Of a DNA stretch of 64,000 nt, positions 1 to 8,144 are shown one piece after another. The first letter of the stretch is position 1. Each line of letters starts with the position of its first letter. The notes under the pieces are model-generated. The model saw only the letters and a list, made by a program, of their open reading frames with translations, did no database searches and was not told where the DNA came from. A program made the translations under genes and the position numbers. Origin of the DNA: Allobranchiibius huperziae (lineage in GTDB: Bacteria; Actinomycetota; Actinomycetes; Actinomycetales; Dermatophilaceae); the NCBI RefSeq assembly GCF_013410455.1, contig NZ_JACCFW010000001.1, positions 1,938,929-2,002,928 on the forward strand, read 5' to 3'.

Positions 1-92
1 GCCATCTACTGTGAATCATACGCCTGTTCGATGTATCGCGCAAGAGCAAAGATGACGAATACGACTGCAGATGATGATGATTCGAGCAATAG

Positions 93-141
93 TTGTCCAC
101 ATCCCCCTCGCGTGGCGTGGACGTTCTCGGGGTTATCCACA
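93..141 (+). promoter_or_regulatory. Pair of DnaA-box-like 9-mers
   Basis: TTGTCCACA (93-101) and TTATCCACA (133-141) lie in the same orientation exactly 40 bp apart. Both match the DnaA box; the first is the form usual in actinobacteria. The stretch 1-206 holds no convincing gene, and no dnaA, dnaN or other replication gene is nearby, so this is not evidence for oriC. DnaA titration or a DnaA-regulated promoter of a gene left of the window is possible; chance also remains possible. Confidence 0.35.
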
Positions 142-206
142 CTGTGCTGCAAGCACCTCGACCCGCGATCCATGACCTCATCGCATCCGACCATTGAGGA
201 GGTGCG

Positions 207-1727
207 TCAGCCCTCTTCAGCCCGTCCAGCGGGTGTGGAACGTCTCGGCGACCGGCACGCCATCGGGTGTCGCCAGCGTGCCGTGCTCGAGGGCGATGCC
301 GCCGACGTTCTCCGCGAGGGCGTGATGCCGACGGAGACGACGGCCCCGGCCACCCCTATTCCTGCGATGGTCAGCCAGGCCAGACGGAACACGTGGTGTG
401 CCTGTGTCAGGCCGACGGGGGTGCCGAGGATCGCGACCAGGATGGAGACACCGAGCACGGTGCCGATCTGTCGGTTCATGTTGATCACCGCACTGCCGGT
501 GGCTGTGCGTTGCGGGGCCAGGTCCGACGTGCCGGAGGACAGGATCGTCGGCAGTGCGAAGCCGACGCCGCCACCGATCAGGAGTTGCCCCGGCAGCATC
601 TGCGTCACCCACTGCGGATGCACTCCCACGGAGAACGCGATGAAGACGTATCCGGCGGCGAGCATCAGACAACCGAGCGCGGCGATCAGGCCGGCTGGGA
701 CGCCGCGCCGGGCCAGTCGGTTCGAGATCAGGGCGGTCACCTGGACCGTGGCCGGTCCGGGCGCGATCGCGAGACCGGATCGCACCGGGCCGTAGCCCCA
801 CACCTGCTGGAACCACAGGATGGTCGACAGCAGACCTGCGCCGAACGCGATGCTGAAGACCAGTGAGGCGATGTTGGACCAGGCGAAGGTGCGCACGGCC
901 AGCATCGCCGGCTCGATCACCGGCACGGGGTGCCGGGTGGTGCGGTACGCGAAGAAGGCGATTCCGACTACGGCGACGACGAACCCGGCCACGTCGCGCG
1001 CGTCCGACCAGCCCCAGTCCGGCCCCTTGACGACGCTGAGCGCGAGGGCACCGATCGCGATGGCGAGGACACCGGCGCCCAGCAGGTCCGGTGTTCGTTC
1101 GACGGTGGCGTCGCGGGAGTCCGGGACCCAACGGATCGCGCTGATGACCGCGACGATCGCGATCGGCACGTTGACGACGAACACCCACTGCCACGCGGCC
1201 TGGACCAGCAGGCCCCCGACGACCGGACCGATGGCCGCAGCCAGTGCGCCCGTCGCCGCCCAGATGCGTACGGCGCGCGCCCTCCGGTCCGGCTCGGTGG
1301 CGCGTAGAAGCAGCGACAGGCTGGTCGGCGTAAGGGCCGCGGCACCGGCCGCCTGCAGGACGCGGAAGGTGACCAACCACCACAGTCCGGGGCTGAGGGC
1401 ACAGGCAGCGCTCGCCAGTGCGAAGAGGGCGAGCCCGGCGAGGAAGCCCTCCTTACGGCCGTACCGGTCGGCGAGTCGACCGAGCGGCACCAGCAGTGCC
1501 GCGTACGCGATGGCGTAGCCGTTCAGGATCCAGCTGAGATCCGACAGCGACGCGCCGTGGAAGTCACGCCCGATCGAATCGAAGGCGACGTTGACGATGA
1601 ACAGGTCGAGACTGGCCATGAACGCCGCCGCCGAGAGCACCAGGAGGACCCGACCTTGCCGATCCTTGGGAGCCTGCTCGTCGTTCGGCGACGTGGACCG
1701 CTTGTGGTTTCGGGTTGCAGGCGACAC
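207..1727 (-). CDS. MFS drug efflux transporter, DHA2 (EmrB/QacA) type
   Basis: A roughly 500-aa multi-spanning inner-membrane protein expected to export drugs by proton antiport. The N-terminal helix carries a motif like the DHA2 family motif (SLDLFIVNVAF). The loop motif A is visible as GRLADRYGRKEG, and a motif C-like GPVVGGLLVQAAWQW lies in helix 5. About 14 hydrophobic segments fit DHA2. The reading frame opens at a GTG at 1760, but the GTG at 1727 gives a more natural N terminus and leaves 54 nt for the promoter shared with the divergent HxlR gene. That HxlR protein is the likely regulator. The last ~35 codons in this frame are low-complexity Ser/Arg/Pro. The neighbouring frame over the same DNA has strong GC3 and ends in VPVAETFHTRWTG at 217, so a frameshift near 320 is suspected. 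Confidence 0.85.
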   Translation of the reverse strand: MSPATRNHKRSTSPNDEQAPKDRQGRVLLVLSAAAFMASLDLFIVNVAFDSIGRDFHGASLSDLSWILNGYAIAYAALLVPLGRLADRYGRKEGFLAGLALFALASAACALSPGLWWLVTFRVLQAAGAAALTPTSLSLLLRATEPDRRARAVRIWAATGALAAAIGPVVGGLLVQAAWQWVFVVNVPIAIVAVISAIRWVPDSRDATVERTPDLLGAGVLAIAIGALALSVVKGPDWGWSDARDVAGFVVAVVGIAFFAYRTTRHPVPVIEPAMLAVRTFAWSNIASLVFSIAFGAGLLSTILWFQQVWGYGPVRSGLAIAPGPATVQVTALISNRLARRGVPAGLIAALGCLMLAAGYVFIAFSVGVHPQWVTQMLPGQLLIGGGVGFALPTILSSGTSDLAPQRTATGSAVINMNRQIGTVLGVSILVAILGTPVGLTQAHHVFRLAWLTIAGIGVAGAVVSVGITPSRRTSAASPSSTARWRHPMACRSPRRSTPAGRAEEG

Positions 1728-1769
1728 GTCGTGAGCCTGGCACCTAACTATGCAAATCACAAGCCAGGC

Positions 1770-1775
1770 TAGGAT
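1770..1775 (+). promoter_or_regulatory. -10 box of a leaderless transcript (TAGGAT)
   Basis: TAGGAT is followed by exactly six bases (GGAGAC) and then the ATG of the HxlR gene at 1782. TAnnnT with a 6-7 nt spacer to the start codon is the usual -10 arrangement of actinobacterial leaderless mRNAs. The GGAG could alternatively act as a very close ribosome-binding site. Confidence 0.5.
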
Positions 1776-1781
1776 GGAGAC

Positions 1782-2243
1782 ATGGCTTTCGCCCTTTCCG
1801 GCGTCATGAGGCGCCGCAGCCGCACCTCACCGGGTGACCGCTGCCCCATCGACCGCACGATGCAGGTCGTGGGTACGCGGTCCGCGATCCTGTTGATGCG
1901 CGAGGCGCTCTTCGGGACGTTCAAGTTCGACGATTTCGTCGGCCGTACCGGGCTGACCGAAGCGGTCGTCGCCTCCCGCCTCCGTGCTCTCGTGATCGCC
2001 GGCCTCCTGGCGCGCGAGCCGTACCAGGAACCGGGCCAGCGCACCCGGCACGGTTACACGCTCACCGACAGCGGGCGCGATCTCATGCCCGCCGTCCTCT
2101 CCCTCGGGCAGTGGGGCGTCAAGCACGCCCCGGGCACGATGGGCCGCCAGTTCTGGCACGCCGACTGCGGAGAACCCGTGCGGGTCGTCGTCGAGTGCGC
2201 GGACCACCACGAGCTCGACGTCGAAGAGATCACCGTCGGCTGA
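1782..2243 (+). CDS. HxlR-family winged-helix transcriptional regulator
   Basis: 153 aa. The N-terminal half is a typical HxlR/MarR-like winged helix: CPIDRTMQVVGTR, then a helix-turn-helix around residues 45-75, and a wing ending in GYTLTDSGRDL. HxlR proteins are dimeric DNA-binding regulators that often sense electrophiles or oxidants through cysteines. Here Cys27 precedes the first helix, and two more cysteines sit in the C-terminal part (HADCGEP, VECADHH). The gene is divergent from the DHA2 pump with a very short shared promoter region, so control of the pump is the likely role. The ATG at 1782 is supported by the leaderless -10 box upstream. Confidence 0.85.
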   Translation: MAFALSGVMRRRSRTSPGDRCPIDRTMQVVGTRSAILLMREALFGTFKFDDFVGRTGLTEAVVASRLRALVIAGLLAREPYQEPGQRTRHGYTLTDSGRDLMPAVLSLGQWGVKHAPGTMGRQFWHADCGEPVRVVVECADHHELDVEEITVG

Positions 2244-2320
2244 TCCGGGGCACCGCCTTCCCAAACGACCTCGGGGTGCCTAGCTTCGACGGGGACGATC
2301 GGTGACCGGGAGGCAGAGCA

Positions 2321-3154
2321 GTGATCGAGAGCGCCCTGAGCGTCGACACCGGCGACATCACCATGGAGACCTTCGTCGACGGAGTCGGCCCAGACGTCCT
2401 GCTCGTCCATGGCTTCCCGCATACCAGGCTCCTCTGGTCGCGCGTGGCGGACCGACTGATCCAGCGGCGCCGAGTGATCGCGCCCGACCTGCGCGGGACC
2501 GGTGGCAGCACCCGCGCGGCGGACGGGTACGACGCGGACAGTCTGTCGACCGACCTGGGCCTGCTGCTCGATCGGCTCGGATCCACCTCGACGGACATCG
2601 TGGCGATCGACGCGGGGGTGCCACCGGCGTTCCTGCTGGCCCTGCGTGAACCGGATCGGGTCCGCCGCCTCGTCCTGATGGAGTCGACGCTCGGGGTGCT
2701 TCCGGGAGCGGAGGACTTCTTCCGCGCCGGCCCTCCGTGGTGGTTCGGCTTCCATCAGGTGCCGGGCCTTGCGGAGGTGGTGCTCGAAGGACATGAGGAC
2801 GACTACCTCGACTTCTTCTACCGGACAGGCACGTTCGACGGATCCGGGATCGATGCAGAGGTGCGTGACGCGTTCGTCGCTTCGTACTCCGGTCGCGAAT
2901 CGCTGCGCTGCGCCTTCGAGATCTACCGGGCGATGCCACAGACCGCCGCGCAGATCGCTGACGCCGTCGCGGGTGCCAGGCTGCGGGTGCCCACGCTCGC
3001 GATCGGCGCTCAGCCGGTGGGTGATGCCCTGCACCGGCAACTGACACCGATCGCGGACGATCTGCGCGGCGCCCTGGTCCCGAAGCGCGGACACATCATC
3101 CCGCTCGATCAGCCGGATGCGCTGGTGACGTTGCTCGACCAGTTCCTCGACTGA
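2321..3154 (+). CDS. Alpha/beta hydrolase with Asp at the nucleophile position (epoxide hydrolase/dehalogenase-like)
   Basis: 277 aa, GTG start preceded by GGAGG. The canonical fold landmarks are present: LLVHGFPHTRLLW with the oxyanion HG near residue 30, PDLRGTGGS near 56, and a C-terminal RGHIIPLDQP supplying the catalytic His. The nucleophile elbow reads IDAGVP, so Asp97 replaces the usual Ser. An Asp nucleophile is characteristic of soluble epoxide hydrolases and haloalkane or fluoroacetate dehalogenases, which form an alkyl-enzyme ester. The substrate is unknown. The gene is 77 nt downstream of the HxlR gene and may share its control. Confidence 0.75.
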   Translation: MIESALSVDTGDITMETFVDGVGPDVLLVHGFPHTRLLWSRVADRLIQRRRVIAPDLRGTGGSTRAADGYDADSLSTDLGLLLDRLGSTSTDIVAIDAGVPPAFLLALREPDRVRRLVLMESTLGVLPGAEDFFRAGPPWWFGFHQVPGLAEVVLEGHEDDYLDFFYRTGTFDGSGIDAEVRDAFVASYSGRESLRCAFEIYRAMPQTAAQIADAVAGARLRVPTLAIGAQPVGDALHRQLTPIADDLRGALVPKRGHIIPLDQPDALVTLLDQFLD

Positions 3155-3214
3155 ACCCCGAGGCGCCGCAGCGCTCCACCGATTGCGCCCTGCAGCACTC
3201 CCCCGGCCGGCGGG

Positions 3215-3220
3215 TACGTT
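3215..3220 (+). promoter_or_regulatory. -10 box of a leaderless transcript (TACGTT)
   Basis: TACGTT, six bases (GGCGGC), then GTG at 3227. It supports the upstream GTG as the start of the spermidine-synthase-like gene. The competing ATG at 3275 has a GGGAG ten bases upstream. Confidence 0.5.
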
Positions 3221-3226
3221 GGCGGC

Positions 3227-3985
3227 GTGGCAGGTCCGCCGCGGCAGGTGACGGCGGTGAGGGAGTTGACCCGGATGAGCGCACGGTTGCAGGAGCTCGC
3301 CTACAGCGAGACTCCGCGCGGCACCATCAGCCTGCGTCGCCGCCGGGAGCCCACGCTCGACGTCGACGTCTACGAGGTGAAGCTCGACGACGAGTTCCTC
3401 ATGTCGAGCCTGTTCACCGTCGCGGAGATCGAGCTCGCCAGGCTCGGCCTCGCGCAGACCCGGGGCAGCGACCTGGACGTCGTCGTCGGCGGCCTCGGCC
3501 TCGGCTGCACCGCACGGGCCGCGTTGGAAGATCCCCGAGTGCGCTCGATGATCGTCGTCGATGCGTTGGCCGAGGTCATCGACTGGCACGAACGAAAGCT
3601 GCTGCCGGGAGCCGACGACCTCGTGGACGACCCGCGGACCCGGCTGGTGTTGGCGGACTTCTTCGCCATGGCCGCCTCCGACGACGGCTTCGACCCGGAC
3701 GCTGCCGGCCGCCGGTTCGACGCCGTACTGCTCGACATCGACCACACGCCGCGCCACGTGTTGCACCCCGACCATGCGGCCTTCTACAGCCTCGACGGGT
3801 TGCGCCGGCTCAAGGGGCATCTGAAACCGGACGGTGTCTTCGCCCTCTGGTCCGACGACCCGCCGGACGATGACTTCATCACGTTGCTGGACGGGGTCTT
3901 CGACTCCTCGGAGGCGCACGTCGTCACCTTCGCGAACTTCCTCACCGGTGGCCACTCGGCCAACACGGTGTACGTCGCGCGGTGA
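3227..3985 (+). CDS. Spermidine-synthase-like (class I SAM-fold) protein
   Basis: 252 aa from GTG 3227, or 236 aa if the ATG at 3275 is used. A Rossmann-type nucleotide-binding strand-loop is visible as VVVGGLGLGCTARAAL (about residues 85-100). It is followed by an acidic strand end (MIVVDALAEVIDWH) and the motif AVLLDIDHTP, which corresponds to the D-x-x-D/P region of spermidine synthases and related methyltransferases. No separate decarboxylase or polyamine genes are adjacent, so polyamine synthesis is not established. Many actinobacterial members of this family are annotated only as spermidine synthase-like. Confidence 0.7.
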   Translation: MAGPPRQVTAVRELTRMSARLQELAYSETPRGTISLRRRREPTLDVDVYEVKLDDEFLMSSLFTVAEIELARLGLAQTRGSDLDVVVGGLGLGCTARAALEDPRVRSMIVVDALAEVIDWHERKLLPGADDLVDDPRTRLVLADFFAMAASDDGFDPDAAGRRFDAVLLDIDHTPRHVLHPDHAAFYSLDGLRRLKGHLKPDGVFALWSDDPPDDDFITLLDGVFDSSEAHVVTFANFLTGGHSANTVYVAR

Positions 3986-4074
3986 CCGCGCCGCGGACGC
4001 GGCTGCGGATGCACACCTCGGGCGCCCCACGGGTCTAGCCTGGCGAGACGCGCGAAACGAATAGAGGACGCACC

Positions 4075-5514
4075 GTGACCGTGAGCGAGCAGGACACCGC
4101 GACCGGCGAAGAGGCGCGTGGGCATTTCACGCCGGCGCTGTGGCTCGCGGCCATCGCATCGGCGATCTCCTCGTTCCTCTACGGCTACGACACCGGCATC
4201 ATCTCCGCCGCGCTGCTGCAGATCCGCAAGGACTTCAACACCGGCCACAGCTCCGAGCAGGTGATCGCCGGCAGCATCCTCTTCGGAGCGGTCCTCGGCG
4301 CACTCGCCTGCAGTCGACTCTCGGAGCAGCGCGGCCGACGCGGCACCATCCTCATGCTGGCGTGCATCTTCATCGTCGGTGCTCTCGCGTGCGCCCTGTC
4401 CCCGAGTGCGCCCCTGCTGTGCGTCTCGCGTGTCATCCTCGGCTTCGCCGTCGGCGGCGCCACCCAGACCGTGCCGATGTACGTCGCCGAACTCGCCCCG
4501 CCCGCGCGCCGCGGTCAGCTGGTGCTCACCTTCCAGGTCGGCATCGGCACCGGCATCCTCGTCTCGACCATCGTCGGCGCGACACAGAGCCTCAGCTGGC
4601 GCGTCTCCATCGGACTCGCCGTCGTGCCGGCGACGATCCTGCTGCTCACCGTGCTGCGCCTGCCGGAGAGTCCCCGTTGGCTGGTGGCGCAGGACCGAGC
4701 GGACGATGCCCGAAGGTCGTTGTCGCTCATGCGTCCTCGAGGTGCATCACTGGACGGGGAGATCGGCGAGATCACCCAGAACGTCACCGAGGAGCTCGAT
4801 GTCAAGGCCAGTCAGCGCGGATGGTCCGGGCTGCGGCAGGCATGGGTGCGGCCCGCCATCATCGTGGGCTGCGGCATCGCGATGTTCACGCAGTTGAGCG
4901 GCATCGAGATGATCATCTACTACGCGCCGACCATCCTCACGGATGCGGGATTCTCGACCAGCACCGCGCTACGCGTGAGTGTCGGACTGGCGAGCACCTA
5001 CCTCGTGATGATGCTGGTCGGCCTCAACATCATCGACCGTGTCGGCCGACGACGGCTCACCCTCATCATGGTGCCGGGCACCGCGGCTGCACTCTTCGTG
5101 CTCGGCCTGCTCTTCGTGACCGGTCACAGCGGGCGGCACGACATCCCGTTCATCATCACCTGCCTGATCGTCTTCATGTTCTTCAACGCCGGCGGCTTGC
5201 AGCTGATGGGCTGGCTGACCGAGTCGGAGATCTACCCGCTCGCGGTGCGCGGCGCAGGATCGAGCCTGCAGGCGGCGGTGCTCTGGACGACCAACCTGGC
5301 CATCACACTCACCGTGCTCACCATCATCGACGCCGTCGGCGTCGGGCAGACGATGTGGCTCTACGCCCTCTTCAACGTCGCGGCATGGATCTTCGTCTTC
5401 GTGAGGATGCCGGAGCTCACCGGCCGCTCCCTGGAACAGATCGAGCACGCCCTGCGCGAGGGGCATTTCACTCCGCGCAGCTTCGCCCAGGCCACTCGCG
5501 ACGAGGCGACCTGA
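4075..5514 (+). CDS. Sugar porter MFS transporter
   Basis: 479 aa with 12 predicted membrane helices. Sugar porter signatures are complete: GYDTGIISAA in helix 1, RLSEQRGRRG after helix 2, PESPRWL at the end of the N-terminal half, DRVGRRRL in the central repeat and PELTGRS after helix 12. The GTG start follows AGAGGAC. It probably imports a monosaccharide or polyol (inositol, xylose, galactose type) with protons. Substrate cannot be read from sequence. A universal stress protein gene follows by 94 nt, and the two may be co-transcribed. Confidence 0.85.
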   Translation: MTVSEQDTATGEEARGHFTPALWLAAIASAISSFLYGYDTGIISAALLQIRKDFNTGHSSEQVIAGSILFGAVLGALACSRLSEQRGRRGTILMLACIFIVGALACALSPSAPLLCVSRVILGFAVGGATQTVPMYVAELAPPARRGQLVLTFQVGIGTGILVSTIVGATQSLSWRVSIGLAVVPATILLLTVLRLPESPRWLVAQDRADDARRSLSLMRPRGASLDGEIGEITQNVTEELDVKASQRGWSGLRQAWVRPAIIVGCGIAMFTQLSGIEMIIYYAPTILTDAGFSTSTALRVSVGLASTYLVMMLVGLNIIDRVGRRRLTLIMVPGTAAALFVLGLLFVTGHSGRHDIPFIITCLIVFMFFNAGGLQLMGWLTESEIYPLAVRGAGSSLQAAVLWTTNLAITLTVLTIIDAVGVGQTMWLYALFNVAAWIFVFVRMPELTGRSLEQIEHALREGHFTPRSFAQATRDEAT

Positions 5515-5608
5515 CCACCCGGGACAACGATGCCGTCGGCCGTCATGCGTCGACCGCTCGGGTCCCCGGCCCGCCACACCCCTTCCACCTCGCTATCAAG
5601 GAGCGCAC

Positions 5609-6013
5609 GTGAACATCGTTGTCGGATACATCCCCAGCCCAGAAGGTCTGGCGGCCATCGACCACGCCGTCACCATGGCCAAGCTCGGCGAAGGACGACT
5701 CGTCGTCCTCAACTGCGGCACCCGTGGCAGCGACGCCGACCCCAGCTTCTCCGAGGCGGCGGACTGGGACGCCGTCGATCAGAAGCTCACGTCGCTCGGC
5801 CTCACCCACGAGATGCGTCAGCCCGCGCAGGCCAGGACACCCGCGGACGAGATTCTGAAGGCCGCGTCCGACATCGCCGCGGATCTCATCGTCATCGGCA
5901 TCCGCCGCCGGTCCCCCGTTGGCAAGCTGATCGCGGGCAGCACCTCGCAGCAGGTGCTGCTGGACGCGAACTGCCCCGTCCTCGCGGTCAAGCGCCCCCT
6001 CGACGGGAGTTGA
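5609..6013 (+). CDS. Universal stress protein, UspA family
   Basis: 134 aa, the standard length of a single Usp domain. GTG start after AAGGAGC. The ATP-binding signature G-2x-G-9x-G(S/T) is represented by GIRRRSPVGKLIAGSTSQQ near residues 97-115, although Arg replaces Gly at one loop position. The protein starts NIVVGYIPSPEGLAAIDHA, typical of the first beta strand. Usp proteins are small cytoplasmic dimers induced by stress. Placement directly after a transporter is common for this family. Confidence 0.85.
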   Translation: MNIVVGYIPSPEGLAAIDHAVTMAKLGEGRLVVLNCGTRGSDADPSFSEAADWDAVDQKLTSLGLTHEMRQPAQARTPADEILKAASDIAADLIVIGIRRRSPVGKLIAGSTSQQVLLDANCPVLAVKRPLDGS

Positions 6014-6099
6014 CCGCGGGTCCTCGACAGGCGACCTGATTCGAGCCGACTTCCGTCGTCCCCGGTGATGCGCAGTGGTGCGGCCCGGTATGCAACGAA

Positions 6100-6133
6100 G
6101 CGGCCGGACACCCGATGGAGGGGGTCCGGCCGC
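6100..6133. terminator. Hairpin terminator between convergent genes
   Basis: A 10-bp perfect stem (GCGGCCGGAC with GTCCGGCCGC) encloses a 14-nt loop. It lies between the plus-strand stress protein gene and minus-strand genes and could end transcription from both sides. No T tract follows, as is common in high-GC actinobacteria. Confidence 0.6.
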
Positions 6134-6149
6134 GCCGCGTGCCGGGAGG

Positions 6150-6424
6150 TCAGGCGGGCATGAAGGGCAGCACCTCCTTCGCCGGAGTCTCGGTGCTCGC
6201 CATAGGTCGTGGAAGCCGTGGCTCAGGTGCACCACGTCCTCGGTGCGTTGGATGACGATGTCCGCGCCGACATTCACGGCGCCCGGCGGAGAGCTGCCTG
6301 GTCCAGTCACCGGCGGTGGCGACGGCCTCGAGCTGACGGTGCTCGGGATGGCTCGCCTCGGACTGGACGCCGTCGTGCTCGAGCCCCGGGCCATGACACG
6401 CCTCGAGCACCTCGCGGTCGCCCC
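6150..6424 (-). pseudogene. Possible decayed or frameshifted coding remnant
   Basis: Downstream of the hydrolase gene the minus strand shows coding-like GC3 that switches frame twice. One frame reads DREVLEACHGPGLEHDGVQ and later GDWTRQLSAG. The next frame reads VNVGADIVIQRTEDVVHL. The first frame then resumes with MASTETPAKEVLPFMPA and a stop at 6150. Two compensating indels in a once-continuous protein would explain this. I do not recognise the family. It could also be a chance effect of base composition. Confidence 0.25.
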
Positions 6425-7294
6425 TCACCCCGCGCTCGACACCGAAGGGACGGGCCGGGCAGGGACATGGCGGTGCATGAAGTCGCGGATGACACCCTGG
6501 AAGCGCGCGCGTTCCTCGGTCTGCGGGGAGTGACCCGATTCCTCGAAGACCACGAGCTCCGAGTGCGGCACCAGGGCGGCGATGGTCTCGGAGGAGCTCA
6601 CGGGGGTGACCCAGTCGTGGCGGCCGACGGTGACGAGCACCGGGACCTCGATGGTGGGGAGGCGGTCCTTGAGGTCGTAGCTGCCCCAGTTGTGCTGGAA
6701 GCACCAGTTGTGGGCCTCGTGCCGGTAGTGACCGTTCTCGACCGCCTCGGCCGACCGGGCCGGGTCGTACTCGTGATCGTAGAGCCCGATCATCTCGCTC
6801 CAGCACTGCTTGAGGTCGGCGTCGTCGCGGATGCGGCCGCTCCAGTACCGGTTGAAGTTGTCCCAGTCGATCTCGATGCGGTCCTGGTTACGGGCGTTCT
6901 CGAAGGCGAGCTTCAGGTTCGATCCGTCCGCGGACGTGTCGCGCAGCATGACGGCCTCGACGTGCTCGGGGTAGGCCAGCGCGTACTCCAGAGCGATGAA
7001 GCCGCCGTACGAACCGCCGGCGACGGTGACCCTCTCGACACCGGCCCACCGACGCAGCGCGTCGACATCGGCTGCCCACTGCGCATGGGAGTACGGCGCC
7101 ACGGCCTCGCTGACGCCGCAGCCGCGTGCGTCGAAGACGATGACGCGGTACTCATCGGCCAGCGGACCGAAGGTGTCCCGGGGTTCGGCGAGGGAGCCGA
7201 TCCCTCCCCCGCCGTGGTGGGCGATGACGAGTGGTGCGTCCCTCGGCCCCAGATCCTCGACGTTGAGTCGGCATCCGTTGATGAGCAGGTCCAT
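6425..7294 (-). CDS. Alpha/beta hydrolase, proline iminopeptidase-like (S33)
   Basis: 289 aa, ATG after GGAGAACGA. Landmarks: HHGGGGIGS oxyanion loop near residue 27, FDARGCGVS near 55, nucleophile elbow GGSYGG near 93 with Ser as nucleophile, GRHDWVTP holding the acid, and EESGHSPQTEE holding the catalytic His. This is the pattern of peptidase family S33 (prolyl iminopeptidase, tricorn-interacting factor F1) and of related esterases. It is the last gene of the minus-strand peptide-uptake operon, so cleavage of imported peptides or peptide-like amides in the cytoplasm is the best guess. No signal peptide. Confidence 0.75.
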   Translation of the reverse strand: MDLLINGCRLNVEDLGPRDAPLVIAHHGGGGIGSLAEPRDTFGPLADEYRVIVFDARGCGVSEAVAPYSHAQWAADVDALRRWAGVERVTVAGGSYGGFIALEYALAYPEHVEAVMLRDTSADGSNLKLAFENARNQDRIEIDWDNFNRYWSGRIRDDADLKQCWSEMIGLYDHEYDPARSAEAVENGHYRHEAHNWCFQHNWGSYDLKDRLPTIEVPVLVTVGRHDWVTPVSSSETIAALVPHSELVVFEESGHSPQTEERARFQGVIRDFMHRHVPARPVPSVSSAG

Positions 7295-7358
7295 TCGTTC
7301 TCCTCGGGTCAGGTGATGAGGTCGCGGTCCACGAATGCCCGCTCGGCGGCCGGGTCGG

Positions 7359-8057
7359 TCAGAAGAGCGAGTGACCGCCGTCGATCGACAGGGTCTGTCC
7401 GCTGACCCATCCGGCGTCGGGGTCGGCGAAGAAGAGGACGCCGCGGGCGATGTCCTCCGCCCGCCCCGTCCTGCGGGTCGCGATGCGCGCGAGCAGCGCC
7501 GTCTGCCCGTCGGATCCGTAGCTGTCCCACTGCTTCTGGGTCGTGGGGTTGGAGAGCACGAAGCCCGGTGCGATGCAGTTGGCCGTGATGCCGTGAGGAC
7601 CCAGTTCCCAGGCGAGTTGCCGCGTCAGGCCGATGAGCCCCGCCTTCGCGGACGTGTAGGCCTGCACGCCCGTCAGGCTGACGCTGCGCCCGGCACCGGA
7701 CGAGATCGTGACGATGCGCCCGAAGGACCGCCGTTTCATCCCCGGTGTCACCGCTCGGACCACGTTGAACGCCGTCCGCAGGTTGGCGTCGACGACGGCG
7801 TCCCAGGCTTCGTCGGTGACCTGCTCGATCGGGGTGTGGGTCTGACCGCACACCCCGCCTGCGGAGTGCACGACGATGTCGACGTCACCCAGTCCGCGCA
7901 GGTAGTCGGTCGCGACGGACGCATCAGCCAGGTCGACCTGTTCGCGGTCCACCCGGTGCACCTGGGCTCCGGCCCCGGACAGCGCGTCCGCGATCGCTCG
8001 TCCGATCCCCTGCGCCGTCCCGGTCACCACGGCCGAGCGTGTGTCGAACGATGCCAC
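7359..8057 (-). CDS. Short-chain dehydrogenase/reductase (classical SDR)
   Basis: 232 aa. Cofactor motif TGTAQGIG at residues 13-20, NAG equivalent HSAG, active-site Ser in ISSGAGRS and catalytic YTSAK. The C-terminal SGQTLSIDGGHS is typical of FabG-like classical SDRs. It is an NAD(P)-dependent oxidoreductase of unknown substrate. It lies in the peptide-uptake operon between the isoaspartyl peptidase and the S33 hydrolase, separated from the former by a hairpin. Confidence 0.85.
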   Translation of the reverse strand: MASFDTRSAVVTGTAQGIGRAIADALSGAGAQVHRVDREQVDLADASVATDYLRGLGDVDIVVHSAGGVCGQTHTPIEQVTDEAWDAVVDANLRTAFNVVRAVTPGMKRRSFGRIVTISSGAGRSVSLTGVQAYTSAKAGLIGLTRQLAWELGPHGITANCIAPGFVLSNPTTQKQWDSYGSDGQTALLARIATRRTGRAEDIARGVLFFADPDAGWVSGQTLSIDGGHSLF

Positions 8058-8089
8058 TGGACTCTCCTCAGAAACAGTGCGAGTGCTGC

Positions 8090-8126
8090 GAGCAGTGCCG
8101 CCGGACCGATCCGACCGGCACTGCTC
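8090..8126. terminator. Intra-operon hairpin
   Basis: GAGCAGTGCCG pairs perfectly with CGGCACTGCTC (11 bp, 15-nt loop) between the isoaspartyl peptidase and SDR genes. It could be a partial terminator or an mRNA stability element that separates the transporter/peptidase part of the operon from the SDR/S33 part. Confidence 0.5.
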
Positions 8127-8144
8127 ACGCCGATGCAGACGCGG

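Noticed and set aside
93-141. Chromosomal origin of replication
   Set aside because: Only two DnaA-like boxes and no dnaA, dnaN, rpmH or AT-rich unwinding element nearby.
2054-4030. 658-aa minus-strand open frame
   Set aside because: Antisense to three well-supported plus-strand genes and of shadow-like composition.
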